A stretch of DNA of 64,000 bases, from NCBI GenBank assembly GCA_949128115.1, contig OX421968.1, forward strand, positions 25,032,377 through 25,096,376, read 5' to 3'. The notes under the pieces are model-generated. The model did not search any database and was not told the origin of the DNA. It saw only the letters and a list, made by a program, of their open reading frames with translations. The stretch comes from Anaspis maculata (lineage: Eukaryota; Arthropoda; Insecta; Coleoptera; Scraptiidae). The position numbers and the translations under genes are program-made. Positions 43,807 to 55,179 of the stretch are shown piece by piece. Numbering within the stretch: the stretch's first letter is position 1; the number at the start of each line of letters is the position of its first letter.

Positions 43807-45484
43807 GTCAGTCATTGTGACATTTTTTTATATAAGCAAGAGGTGTAAAAAATGATTCAAAATGGGCATCTTTAAAACCGGCGGCGACCCTTATAGCAGG
43901 GGATGCAAGGTGGCTGTCGGGTATCGGAAGATTCATCGTATTGCCCACTATCGATTGAAACAGAAATTCTTCATAAAAGCGATCGACCCAGAATTTTGCA
44001 GTGGGCTCCCGGACTACTAGGGACTTTCTCGCTCTATACCAGCCGGCACATGCTGGTCTAGCGGCAAATTTGAATAGAAACGAATTTTAGCATGACTTCT
44101 GATGGTAACGTACCTACCACAGAATAACGTACCTACATGATTTTGGTAATAATTGAAAATTGAAATTGACATGCACCCGCAACACTTATTATTGTACTAA
44201 TCAAGCGAAACACGACTTCAAATGAAACTTATAATTATTGTAATCACCAAGTGAAACACGACTTAAAATTAAACTTGAAAATCACTTTCTATTGGTAAAA
44301 TACAAGATTTTGAGAAATATTCAGATTATTATATAGATAGTTTTCATAATTCTTTGGTCAAAAAAAGTCATAATAATACTCATTAGGGGAACGTCATAAC
44401 AACGTGAAAAATACGTAATTTTACTGACGTGATTATTCAGTCATTTGCAAATGACGTCATTAATTAGTCGACGACGTCAGTTACGATAAATGTCCTCAAA
44501 AAGACGTGAGAATGACGTGATCATACGTCATCATGTTACCTGGGATAATCTTTATCAGCCTTTTGTGGGTTTGGTGTAGTGGTTTCAAATGAGTACTGTT
44601 TATTCCACCCCAAGCTATTATCCCATATCTTAAAATGGACTCGACAAGAGCTTCGTAAACCATCAATAACGGCTTCGTGTCCATAACGTTTCCGAGCTGT
44701 CTAAAAGGGTACAAAAGTTGGCGAAGTTTCTTGTTTGTTTTCTCAGCATGTTAACTTATGACTTGACTTGATGACATAACTTATTGACAATGAACGAGAC
44801 CAAGACAAAATACTTACCTTTTTGCTCCTATGCGAATGGTTTGCCTTCGTTTAATGAAATCCTCCTGGAAGGAACGGATATTGCTGTGGAAAGTGCAGAT
44901 ACAGTTAGATATTTGGGTGTTGAACTCGATAAACACTTGAGGTGGGAGAAACATGCTGAGAAAACAAACAAGAAACTTCGCCAACTTTTGTACCCTTTTA
45001 GACAGCTCGGAAACGTTATGGACACGAAGCCGTTATTGATGGTTTACGAAGCTCTTGTCGAGTCCATTTTAAGATATGGGATAATAGCTTGGGGTGGAAT
45101 AAACAGTACTCATTTGAAACCACTACACCAAACCCACAAAAGGCTAATAAAGATTATGTTAAGGAAGGGAGTCTACTATAGTAGTGACTTATAATTCAAG
45201 GAATATAGTATCTACAAAATAAAAGAAATTTTCATGGAAAAGCTATTTTTGTACCAAACAAAACAACAACAAAAGTCCAAATCCGAAAAGACATAAAATA
45301 AGCATGATCTACGAGGAAAGGGTGAAATTGTCGTTCCTAGAGCTTGGAAAACGGTTGGTCAAAGCTGTTTCACTTACCTGGCCCCAAAGCTTTTCAACAA
45401 GGTACCTGATTTCATAAGAAATAATAACAATTGTATCCAGAGAAAAAAAAAACTGAAGCAATGGATACTTACCAGTGATATATT

Positions 45485-46683
45485 CAGGGCCGGACCGAAA
45501 CCGATTTGGTTGGGGGGCGGGGGGTGTGAAAAATCTCAAAATGCTGACTATTATTATTATAGTGGTGACCAGTGGCGTACCTAGATTTATGAATAGGGGA
45601 GGATTGAGAAATTTTAGTGTATATTTGAAGGAGTCTGAAGAAGAAACAGCGCCGCAGGCGAAAATTTTCTGGTTTAATAATAATAATACTGATGGTAATA
45701 AGCAAAAAAGGGAATTTTCTCAATCCATTTTGTTGTTTTTTCTTCATCAATTCAACGTTAGCCTTTTTCTGCAACGAAGCTTTAAATCGACGCCGGAAAT
45801 TTTGCAAAACCCTTGTGTGTTCCAACACAGTGTAGGGATTTTTAGCGACCATCAATATCGCATGGGATAGGCACCACTGTTCATATTTTATGTGCTATGT
45901 GACACACAAATCAAGAAGCTTGTTTTAGAGACGAATATCCGACCGCCCTCGGTGGGAATCGAACGTCAGACTCTTGACATGACATTCGGACGCGCTGACC
46001 ACCACACCACAAGCTCCTCATTTTGTTTTTCTTCCTTTATTTTTTTATAAATAGCTCCATCAAGAAGAAAATGGGACAAGTAAGTCATAACCCTAGGGCG
46101 ATATTCTCAATAGCGCAAGGACGAAATGTGTAGTTGAAACTCAAAAGAGTAGCAGTATTCCAAAAACAGAACAATAATTTTATAAAGAAGGAAGTAGAGG
46201 TATCATACAATCACATCAAATTATAATATCGAGGAATCAAGCCGCCTTAGAGCCTTGGCCAGCTCTTCAAAAATTTCGTCTATGGATAATAGGTACCTAT
46301 ATATCACTAGAATATATCCTACAAAGAAGTTCTGCAATTGTTGGAATAGTCCAAATTGTGTATTATCTTATACATATAGTTTTTGGTGCTGATGCAAAAC
46401 TCTAAAAAATTTTCGAACTACCAACACTGATGACAATTTGGTGACAGTGTTCGAGAGTAAATATAATACAATAAACACAAACTTATAGGTAGGTACCAAC
46501 AACAAAGTTCCTGTTGCATTATGCGCGAATGCGTAATAGTTACGCGCCTATTTTTTTTTTCATATCATTTTTACAATATTCTAGTTCATCTCGATTTTGC
46601 CGACTGAATTTGATTTTGCCGACTGGATGTTCGCGACTGGGGGGGTATTACACCCCTCACACCCCCCCTTCGGACCGGCCCTG
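45485..46683. mobile_element. hAT-like element, right-arm copy (1199 bp)
   Basis: The inverted counterpart of 40554-41753, with the same duplication in complement (gatatatt at 45477-45484 and 46684-46691). The single-base length difference lies in a G run near the end. Confidence 0.9.
45941..46019 (-). other. tRNA-like segment (SINE head), right arm
   Basis: The mirror copy of 41220-41299, with the same boxes on the minus strand. Confidence 0.55.
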
Positions 46684-47499
46684 GATATATTATCATTTTA
46701 GAGACGAAGCGACACGCACGCACTCTGACACGAATACTCACACCACATGAGACCGCATACGTTCTTTTTCTCCCAAACGTTCTCAAACTATACCCTCATT
46801 TTAACTTGTTGTACTCTTGTGTTCGTTTCAAATTTTACCTATACTTTTTTTTTCAAACATGTATGTCCATCTTTTGCAAAGGCTTTTCATAGCCCAAAAT
46901 TATACGCATATTTAACATATTATACGGTGATCATGCACTTGCACTTACACACAAAGTTCCTTGAAGGAACTTTAAGTAAGGTTTACTGCTTTATTCTTTT
47001 CAACTTTTTGTAAGCACTTTGAAAACCGCTTTGTATTGTTGTAATTGCTAAAGAAGGAATAAACTTATTTATTTATTATTTATTTATTCTTTAGCTATCG
47101 GATACAAGTACTGTAGAATGGAAGAAAAGTCAAATAAAGTTGATACAGGGTGTCAAGTAAAACCGTGCAAAACTATTGAAGATTTGTTTATGCCCCATTT
47201 TGGCAAAAAAAACTTTTGGTCGATACCAGCACCTAGAATATGAACATTGATGTCTTCCCTCGAAACGGTTTTTGATTTGCGCCCGTATTAGGATTTTGGA
47301 CAAAGTTGTGCCATTTTTTCTTCAATGTCCACCTTATTGCAAATATCCTCTCAAACTGGTCTAATTATCGAAGCAAATTTGAACAATCGATAGTTTCACT
47401 TGAAAAACCATCCCCTGTGGATGTTTTTCTCACCCACCCCTGAAAAAGATTACCCCCGCGGGCAGTGTCTAACCCATGTGGGCCGGAATATTGGGGCTG

Positions 47500-47830
47500 T
47501 CTTCTTGTGCTTGTGACTTTCGGAACTAGTGTGCCCCATTTGTGTCTCCTTGTGTTCTTCGAAAGCCTACTGGGCCTTCTTGCATTTTGTCGTGACTTTC
47601 GCACCTTTAGTGAACCCTTGTGTCTGCTTTTGCGTTATTCGGAACCCCAAAATGGGCCCCTTCTTGTTTTATTGTGCTTTCGAATACTTTGATGACTCCC
47701 GTTCATGTCTTATTGTAATGTCCGGGGCCCCAACGGAGTCCCTTGTGCCTTGCTGTAACGTTTCGAGCCCCAGCGAGGCTTTTTGGGCTCGGTGTATCGT
47801 TTGGAGTCCTAATGAAATATTCCGAGAAAC
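47500..47830. repeat. Degenerate tandem array, period about 41 bp
   Basis: About eight units of the form ttgtgtcttattgtaacttt followed by cggaaccccaatggggcccc, with 36-43 bp spacing (for example tctgcttttgcgttattcgg, tcatgtcttattgtaatgtc, tgccttgctgtaacgtttcg). It begins exactly where the inverted duplication ends. Confidence 0.65.
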
Positions 47831-47877
47831 ATCCCTGAACGTCAAGTGCGCTGTTTAAATATACTGTAGTAGACAAG

Positions 47878-47965
47878 TTGGTAGCTTAGACGAATCGGCA
47901 GCAGTGCCTCTAACCATCACCTGTGGGGATCCAGGTTCGAATCCTGCGGAGGACGCCATAGAAGA
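47878..47965 (+). other. tRNA-derived SINE head
   Basis: ttggtagcttagacgaatcg resembles an A box and ccaggttcgaatcctgcgga is a near-consensus B box about 50 bp downstream; gaggacgccatagaagaaga follows, as in many insect SINEs. The 3' limit is unclear. Confidence 0.6.
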
Positions 47966-50149
47966 AGAACTTTTCTTAGGGAAAAAACGTGCTGTATAGA
48001 TTGTAAAAACTAGTAAAAATAGGTGCGGAACCTCCTGTGACATAATACTATGTTGAAAAGTGGTGAAAAATTAATTTTTATTAAAAAATACACATCCAAA
48101 ATGCGACGTATCATGTACGTCAAAAAGTGATATCTACGAGATGTGGAATAGCGATGTAGATAGTATGTCACATTTGGACATCTTTGAGATATCTCATTCA
48201 TGTTCTAATTACCCGGACATAAGAAGTAACAGAGATGTCCACTTAACATCGCAGAGACTTTTTTGTTAACATCGCAGTTGTGACTTGAACATCTAAGTGA
48301 TGTCACAGAGATGTTTTCTTGCTGAGCGGGACGTTGTGTATTTTGTTGTACCGTAGTTTTTAATTACTCTCTGCCTAAGTCATTCAAATAAATTTCCAAT
48401 TCTCATGTAAATTCCCCCCTCCCCTCATGTAAATACCTGATTTAAATAAATGTTGAAAAATTGACAAAGTCATTTAACACCACACCTCATCTTTATTACG
48501 AATCAATCAATCATGGCCAATTTAATTTAGTTGACCTTAAATACTTCAGTTGACCTAATTATTTATTACTTAGTTTCCAGTCGTGCAGAAACCAGCTGGC
48601 GATAGGAATTAGTTAATTCAAATTTACATTCGGTTTCTGAGAGAAAAGTACACCCTAATTACGTGCGAAACCCTGCGACTAATCAACTCCACCCTTCCAC
48701 TTTAACTCCGTTCTGCATTCTTTCTAATTTTACAGAACTATTGGTGAGCTACTTTCCTAACGCACTTGAGTTTCAATTCCCCGCATAATTATTTGATACC
48801 TCGTTTATTTCATTCTAACCCTTTCTTCTTTCTAGCTCGTTTTATTCGTACGAAGAGAAATATTGATTATTTAGCTATACTCAGCTATAGAGAGATTATT
48901 GTTCACTGAGTATTGTCTTGGGATTTCGAAATTATAGCCATAACTTCAATTATCGATCAAATAATTTACATAAAAGTTGAGTGTTTATGTTCAATAAATT
49001 TATATCCGGCTGGTGCTGTAGTTTTGAACTTACAGACTTATCCAGCAGCTCTGTTTCACGTTGGGTTATATAACTTTACGCAAATCTACAATCAGGTGTA
49101 AGTTTATCGCTGTGAGCCTCTAATTATTTAACCTACAAAATGATGTTATGTTTCTCTCTGTGTTGGAGCATTTTCGAAGTGACGCTGAATTTTTGGGCAT
49201 TGTTCAAAGAAGTTCTTTTTAAGGAACACTAGCTTTGATGCTCATAGACTCCTTGTCGAGCGAAAAAGATTGAATCTTTTTTATTCTATAGGGAGAGATA
49301 TCACGTGAGATTTTCGCCCAAATTTGATCCAAATATATGTCTAGAGCGCTGGATTTTCAGCAGAACTGACCTAAAGAATCAACTTGACGGAGACTAGATC
49401 TCTTTAAAGGGTTACTGAAGCTTTTACCATTTTCTGGTGTCTTGAAGGTAGCTGAAAACAAGGTATTCAAAAGCTCACAGCAATTGCACGCTGTTGATTT
49501 GGTTTGCCACTTCCTATGGCTGTTCGAGACACCAATAACCAAACTTACCAAAATTTATAAACAAAACAATTACTTCAACCCCATTAAACAATTATCATTT
49601 GATTACAATGGAAATCAGACTAGCCTTAATATTTTCTTTTCTCGTGACTGATGCACTAACACTATTACCAATGGTTTTAGTACTTTTATTAATTTATTCT
49701 TGACGGGTAATAGTTTTTCTCCTAGCCAAACACACCCGTTCGTCTCGACGTCACTCAAATCCTCGATCCTCCTTTTGGATCGATCCTGTTTCCACCCCTC
49801 TCAGTGTCACACACCCCTGAAACCGATGCGCTGGGTTGCGTTTCCTGACTCTACCATCATCTCGTGTCCAATTTCGTTGCTTCCCAATATCGCCCGTAGT
49901 GCTAATTTATTCATAAATATTTAATTCCTTTTTATGATTTTAAGCTGGACGCTACAGTACTGATAAATCGTGTCCCATGCCATCCGCGACCATCTGAATC
50001 TCAGCAGTTGTCATGTTCAAGTATTGAGTCTGGGTCGCAACCTAGTTTTCTCAGGGGGGGTGCACGAAACAGATTGGGGGACTTAAGTCCAGTACATATC
50101 TTCAAAAATTGGCGAATAAAAGCACTCAATTGAAAGTGCCGCTTGGAGG
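47966..50149. other. No gene seen; mostly unassigned AT-rich DNA
   Basis: Near 48090-48330, acatctctg / cagagatgt motifs recur in both orientations and a gctgagcgggac follows, which could be a decayed element end. 49420-49930 holds open stretches of 64-74 codons with no motif. Confidence 0.35.
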
Positions 50150-51865
50150 ATGATTAATCAGAATAGACCCAAAGTGTTGGTGACGGTGCCCCCATTCCGA
50201 TCTTCCCGAGCACATTCAATGAGCATTTTGCCAGTGTGGCGAGGGACTTGGTGGCCGGCATTGCGGTGGATAATACGGCTTACGTGGGTTCGTTTGATTC
50301 GCCTGGTTCTCGTGTGTGTGCTGGATCTCTTTTCTTGCGGCCCGTTTCTGAGGATGAGATGATGGGCATGATTGGAGGCCTGAGTAATTCCGGCAACAGG
50401 GACGTATATGAGCTGAATTCCGGAGCAATAAAACTTGTTGGCGACTTGATATGTAAGCCATTGGTACACCTTGTAAATTTGTGTTTTTCACGGGGAATTT
50501 TCCCGGTCAACCTGAAACCAGCCAAAGTGGTTCCTCTCTTCAAAAAGGGCGATAGGTCGTGCTTGGATAATTACCGCCCTATTTCCATTTTGCCAGTAAT
50601 TTCGAAGATTCTTGAGACGGCTTTTCGCAGCAGGCTGGTTGATTTTCTTGAAAAGTTCAAGGTTGCGACGTCTGCTCAGTTTGGATATGTTAGAAGTGGT
50701 TCCACTGTTCGTGCTCTTTTGGATATGATGTCCACAATCACTGATGCCTGGGAGGGTGGGCAGAAGGCGGCAGCTTCTTTCTGTGACTTGTCGAAGGCAT
50801 TTGATTGTGTGTCGCACGACATACTGACCGCCAAATTGAGAGCCTATGGTATAAGGGGCCCTCCCCTGTCTTTCATCGACTCATTTTTGAGGGGACGCTC
50901 TCAGTGTGTCAGTCTGGGCGGTAAGCTGTCTTCATTCAGAGACATGTGCCACGGCGTGCCTCAGGGATCCATACTGGGGCCGCTGCTTTTTATCCTATAC
51001 ATCAATGACATTGAGAACTTTTTGTCGACAAGATGTGTGATGTATGCTGACGACACCACTCTGATGGCGACGGGCGGTGATTGGCGGTCACTGGAGGCCA
51101 TGTGAGATAGGGTGCTGGCGGAGACGGAGCATTTTTTCTTTATGAATAGGCTCCGCCTAAATGTGACCAAAACCCAGCACCTCCTCTTCTCGCTCGGGGG
51201 AGCTCTCCCACCCCAGGAGCCAATAAGATACCTTGGCTTGGTGATCGATGGCAGACTCTCTTTTGAGGCACACATGGATAGTCATGAGCGTAGATTTTAT
51301 AAGGTGATCTATATTTTACGGTGTCTGACATCTCAGCTGACTGTGGATACACTACTGCTGTGTTACCATGCTCTCTTCCACAGCGTAATGTCTTATGGGA
51401 TTTTGGTTTGGGGAGGGTCGTCCCACGCCGGCCGGGTCCTCATTGTGCAGAAACGCGCCATCAGAGCCCTAAAAGGGGTGAGCCAGAGTCTCCTGCAGGC
51501 CTCTCTTTACTGAGCTGGGAATTCTAACCTGCACCAATCAGTTTATATATTAGTGTATCACTTACGCTCGCAATTACGCTCGCAAAAATTTTCCCATTCA
51601 CGAAGGGACATAGAATACAAGATCTTATTTCAATGCTTTTTAAAATCCCATTGCTTCTACACAGTAGACGAATTCACCAACTTTTGGAAGTCGACCTAGC
51701 CCAGGTGTTTTAATCTGTATTGTTAAGATCATGTGTTTTTATCTTTATAATGTTTAATTCATATTTTGTATTTTTGAATGCTACCAGAAGAGAGTACCAG
51801 AACTTGATTTGTATTGTCACTGCATTTCAGTTTAAATAAATATCTGTATCTGTATCTGAAAAGTA
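50150..51865 (+). pseudogene. 5'-truncated LINE reverse transcriptase, one stop codon
   Basis: One frame from 50236 to 51513 with a single TGA at 51103-51105. Motifs in order: KVVPLFKKGD, NYRPISILPVISKI, AQFGYVRSGSTVRALLD, FCDLSKAFDCVSHD, GVPQGSILGPLLFILYIND, MYADDTTLM, then RLNVTKTQHLLFS, IRYLGLVIDGRLS and SYGILVWGG. All palm motifs remain. After 51513 the frame decays but C-terminal residues are still discernible. The 3' end has aataaatatctgtatctgta, a (TATCTG)n tail typical of CR1/Jockey-type LINEs. The endonuclease domain is missing. Confidence 0.9.
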
Positions 51866-52603
51866 GCCGTGGACACCAGTGTTGGCGAACAAATATACAT
51901 TGTCATCCACCACTCCTGCTGTCCGTCTTAGTTCAATCAGTTTGTCTATGTATGTGTAAATTGATACCATAACCTAATTAAGATTCCACTCATAAATACC
52001 ATCGATACAAATTGATGAAGTGGTCCTTGAGGCCTCTGCAACATTTCAATTTGTATTAAAATGTCCCGACTTAAACCACTTTTAAGGGGGGATAGACAAT
52101 CACTTGACTATAAAAACATGTCTTGCAAATGCTTAATAACGGAATACATGCAGCATACTGCCCTTCAATTCAAAGTTCGACTTTTTTCGTTTTTGAAAAT
52201 TAGTATTTCGTAAACGTCCGAAATAACAGAGCCCCGATTTAGCATATAAGTTACCTTACAGACAGCGTCTACCTGCACATCAAATGTCATCAAAATTCAA
52301 ACAGTGGCGGCAGAGTAATATAGGTCGTAATGTCCGAAAAAATGGTTGCCAAAAGTTATTTATGTATCTCTGCCCCCCTGGTTGAATTTTGTTGACATTC
52401 GACATAGAAAGTTGAAGAAAACTCTAAAAGTTGGGTTATCCAAGAGAGTTCCCAAACTGGCAGAAGGAAGTGCATTCAACCATGCTCCAGATTCCTTATG
52501 TTTATCTTTTTTCTTGATAAGTACACTGCTAGTCTCCGATCCCTCTTTCCCAAAACTTGCATTCTATCATGGGCGCGCAGCTTCTCTACTATACAGTGAT
52601 GAA
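51866..52603. other. No gene seen
   Basis: An open stretch at 52346-52744 runs into the following palindrome and lacks recognisable motifs. No array or inverted ends. Confidence 0.35.
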
Positions 52604-52826
52604 GGCCCGTATTCATATCCCACTTTTAAGCTAAAAGCGCTTTTAGTGCGATGCGCATTTAGGGGCATTTCTCATATTTTAGTGTTCAAAAATACAAAAA
52701 TTAAGTACATACAATCGCTCCCAATCGCAATAATGTATTTTTGAACACTGAAATATGAGAAATGCCCCTAAATGCGCATCGCACTAAAAGCGCTTTTAGC
52801 TTAAAAGTGGGATATGAATACGGGCC
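52604..52826. mobile_element. GGCCCGTATTCATA palindromic MITE, nearly perfect
   Basis: Arms of about 95 bp: ggcccgtattcatatcccac to gtgttcaaaaatac, followed after a roughly 35-bp centre by their complement. The middle carries gcgcttttagtgcgatgcgc. A GAA flanks both sides and may be a 3-bp duplication. It shares its end with 25703-27838. Confidence 0.9.
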
Positions 52827-52913
52827 GAAGAGTTCAGGTCCATAGGTACTATATATTTCACGGATTTGAATTAGCTACTTCACCGTTCGGTATACTGACG
52901 TCTTAGTTCGACA

Positions 52914-52914
52914 A

Positions 52915-52949
<35 letters not shown>

Positions 52950-52970
52950 ATGAATGAATGAATACATAAA
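52914..52970. repeat. (TAAA)n/(TGAA)n tract at a LINE 3' end
   Basis: About nine aaat units followed by three gaat units. In the minus-strand sense it is the (ATTT)n tail of the adjacent LINE relic. Confidence 0.9.
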
Positions 52971-53786
52971 TTCATGTTTATTCGTCTCAGATTGAAATAC
53001 ATCCATATTAAGTGCAAGATAAACAATTTTGGACTTGTCACACGCACACAGCACACTCACCCAAAACATTCACACACATACATACAAATCAAGTGCACAA
53101 CAAAACAATGTTAAATAAGTAAATAAAGGAACAGATATAAACACAAAACAGTAGCATGATCAGAGCACATCTCAATTTAGCAACATCATGCGTAAGGCAA
53201 ATAACTTAATAAGGACACCCATAACGCAGCGGGCGAGCAAATTTATTCTCGTTTTTTGAGCTGATCATCGACGCTATAAAAGGCATTCTCCATCCAAAAA
53301 TTTATGAGCGAAGCTCGAAACCCGGCAACACTTCTCAGAGTTTCTCTTCCGAACAACTCCAGGCAGTGGTTATAACATGTAACCCCGACATACAAGTGTG
53401 ACTGCTGAGCAACATGCAGCCGCGAAAACCCCTGTCTGATGTGATGACATTCCCGAGTCATGTATCGGTGAGTATCACTGTTCGTGCGGAAATGACCCTT
53501 ATTAGATTTTATGAAGGTGGTAATCAGAAGGATATATACGGAAGGCAGAGTCAGGACGCGCAACTCCCGAAAATGCCCCCGCAGTGAGCGAAGGGACGGA
53601 CGCCGACCATACTTCTCAAGATCTTCTTTTGGCAGGTAAAAGCTTCCTGGGCATGCGCCGATGAACCCCAGAACATTAGGCCATACTGCAGGAGAGACTG
53701 GACCACCCCAAAGTAGGCCATCCTCAAAACCCCAAGCGATACTGTTTCTCTGAGCTGCCTTATTAAGAAGTGACTGCTGTTCAATC

Positions 53787-55052
53787 TACAGGGTGATCCA
53801 TGAGTGACCTTACATACGCTAATGAGAGATAGAGGACTTCGAGGCGAATCAGGATCCACAGAAGAAATTTTGTTTTCTCCATTGGTTACGAAGATACAGG
53901 GTGTTTTGTGTGTTCGTATGTAATTGTAATTGTAATTGTGTTTATTGTCTTTTAAATACATTTGTATTATAAACAAAGTAAAGTGGGGCAAAATGTAAAG
54001 TGTGTTCGTATGAAACTTTGATAAGCGATATTTCTGAAACGACTTGAAATATTTTGTTGAAATTTACCAGTACTATTTCTGTGTTGGAACTTATCCAGAA
54101 TCCGTAGCGGGTAAGTCGAAATCCAGGGCCGGACTGGAAAAAAGGTGCCCCTTTGTTATTTAATCGAAAAGTACATTCTCTGACCGCTTTCCTAAAAAGC
54201 TGCTATCGGATTCGGAAAGCTAAAGAAAAATGCTTCAAGAATCACTCTTAAATTTAGATGGCACACCTAAACCGTTTCGGCAATAAAATTAAAAGTAAAA
54301 TTTCTGGGTAAGTTGCCATTTTCAACCGGACATGATCGACTCATTGTTTGATTGAATTAATTCAAATTCATTTTTGGGCTTGTCTCTGTTGGGTGGAAGG
54401 GCTTGGTAGAAAGAAAAATTCCAGAGCCGACATTTTTTTTTAATGACAAATTCGAGAGTGAAACAAAATGAGACTCGATTTGGTCGTAAAAAAAATCTTC
54501 GACTATGGAATTTTTCTTTAAACCAAGCCCTTCTATTCCACTGTGACAAGCTGAAAAATGAATTTGAATGAATTCAATCAAACAATGAGTCTATTGTCCG
54601 GTCAAAAATGGAAACTTTAGCCACAAATTTCACTTTTAATTTTATTGTCGGAACGGTTTAGGTGTGCCATCTAAATTTAAGAGTGATTCTTGAAGCATTT
54701 TTCCTTAGCTTTCCGAATTCGATAAGAGTTTTCCAGAAAAGCGGTCTAAAAATGTACTTTTTGATCAAATAACTAAGGGGCACATTCTTTCCAACCCGGC
54801 CCTGAATTTTGACTTACCCGGTATGGCTTCTGGATAAGTTTCCACAGAGAAATATTACTGGTAAATTTCAACAAATTATCCTCAGCCGTTTCAGAAATAT
54901 CGCTGATCAAAGTTTCACACGAAACACACAAAACACCCTAGATCTTCGTAACCAATGGAGGAAATACAATTTCTTCTGTGGATCCTGACTCGCCTCGAAG
55001 TCCTCTATCTGCCATTAGCCTATGTAAGGTCACTCATGAATCACCCTGCATA
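53787..55052. mobile_element. Large palindrome P6 (1.27 kb)
   Basis: acagggtgatccatgagtga and the inverted tcactcatgaatcaccctg bound arms of about 580 bp converging near 54440. Arms share tcctcgaag/cttcgaggcg, gatccacagaagaaatt, cagggccggactgg and a gcttcaagaatcactct module. It interrupts the LINE relic so that coding sense continues on both sides. Confidence 0.88.
53921..54000 (-). mobile_element. 80-bp LINE 3' stub with 12-bp target duplication
   Basis: tgtgttcgtatg occurs at 53909-53920 and 54001-54012. The minus-strand insert ends aataaacacaattacaattacaattaca, that is, an AATAAA-like signal and an (ATTACA)n tail. It is present only in the left arm of P6, so it inserted after the palindrome formed. 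Confidence 0.8.
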
Positions 55053-55179
55053 AGACAATTTTTGAATATGCTTTGCCCATGTCATTTTATCGTCAACCAC
55101 CAGACCCAAAAATTTGATAGAGTCGACCCTTTCTATAGACGTATTACGGATTCTGATTCTGATTCTGAAGTGGGCTGTA

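Larger units (their letters stand above)
42849..44012. repeat. Inner inverted repeat of the CCCAGGTAAC element
   Basis: Arms 42849-43150 and about 43715-44012 are near-identical inverted copies (gggagcccactgcaaaattc and complement at the outside; gaatacctttttttt at the inside), around a 570-bp AT-rich spacer. The two 90-157-codon open stretches are mirror shadows of one another; neither has a known motif. Confidence 0.85.
42082..44544. mobile_element. 2.46-kb element, CCCAGGTAAC ends, AT target
   Basis: Inverted ends cccaggtaacacaatgacg / gtcatcatgttacctggg. About ten TGACG pentamers lie in the first 220 bp, and seven more in either orientation in the last 150. Comparison with the right arm (ccttaacataatcttt in complement) shows either an AT duplication (42080-42081 and 44545-44546) or, if the ends are T...A, insertion between A and T with none. 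No transposase is recognised. The interior is an inverted repeat with tRNA-like cores. Confidence 0.85.
39742..44752. repeat. Left arm of the large inverted duplication (with a later insertion)
   Basis: Bases 39742-42081 plus 44547-44752 (about 2.55 kb in total) are the near-identical reverse complement of 44954-47498 (2545 bp). The arm carries 0.4 kb of flank, a LINE 3' end on the minus strand and a hAT-like element inside the LINE. Translated stretches in the two arms are identical over 88, 131 and 123 residues and differ by one residue in another. The 42082-44544 element is absent from the right arm. Confidence 0.95.
40140..44752 (-). pseudogene. Mirror copy of the truncated LINE in the left arm
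   Basis: A minus-strand copy of the LINE in the right arm: reverse transcriptase C-terminus at 44714-44547 (VESILRYGIIAWGG), then interrupted by the 42082-44544 element, continuing from 42079 down to a 3' end at about 40150. The same hAT-like element occupies 40554-41753. The 3' hairpin is at 40264-40284. Confidence 0.85.
44760..47095 (+). pseudogene. 5'-truncated LINE in the right arm
   Basis: The frame from 44784 reads MNETKTKYLPF, VRYLGVELDKHLRWEKHAEK and VESILRYGIIAWGG, the thumb region of a LINE reverse transcriptase. It continues beyond a frameshift as FMEKLFLYQTKQQQ, GEIVVPRAWKTVGQSCF and YLAPKLFNKVPDFI. A hAT-like element interrupts it at 45485. The 3' leader (46692-47095) carries the hairpin aaagttccttgaaggaactt at 46953 and ends in AATAAA-rich tttattatttatttattc. 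It is the same family as 32690-33190. Confidence 0.85.
44954..47498. repeat. Right arm of the large inverted duplication
   Basis: It mirrors the left arm without the 2.46-kb insertion. The spacer between arms is about 200 bp (44753-44953) and belongs to the plus-strand LINE. The outer breakpoint is at about 47498, where a degenerate 41-bp array begins. One visible difference between arms is tgtaacaccccc (left) versus tgtaataccccc (right, reverse complement) near 40590 and 46650. Confidence 0.95.
52914..55145 (-). pseudogene. 5'-truncated LINE, split by palindrome P6
   Basis: The minus strand from about 55145 reads RVDSIKFLGLVVDDKMTWAK before the palindrome. On the other side it resumes at 53786 as RLNSSHFLIRQLRETVSLGV, FGVVQSLLQYGLMFWGSSA and CQKKILRSMVGV. 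After a frameshift near 53560 it reads VLTLPSVYILLITTF, HRYMTRECHHIRQGFSRL and FWMENAFYSVDD. These are the thumb and C-terminal parts of a CR1/Jockey-type reverse transcriptase. The 3' leader ends in the (TAAA)n tract. Confidence 0.85.

Noticed and set aside
52346..52744. 132-codon open stretch as a host gene
   Set aside because: Its last third is the left arm of a palindromic MITE, and the first part has no motif or splice-like structure.
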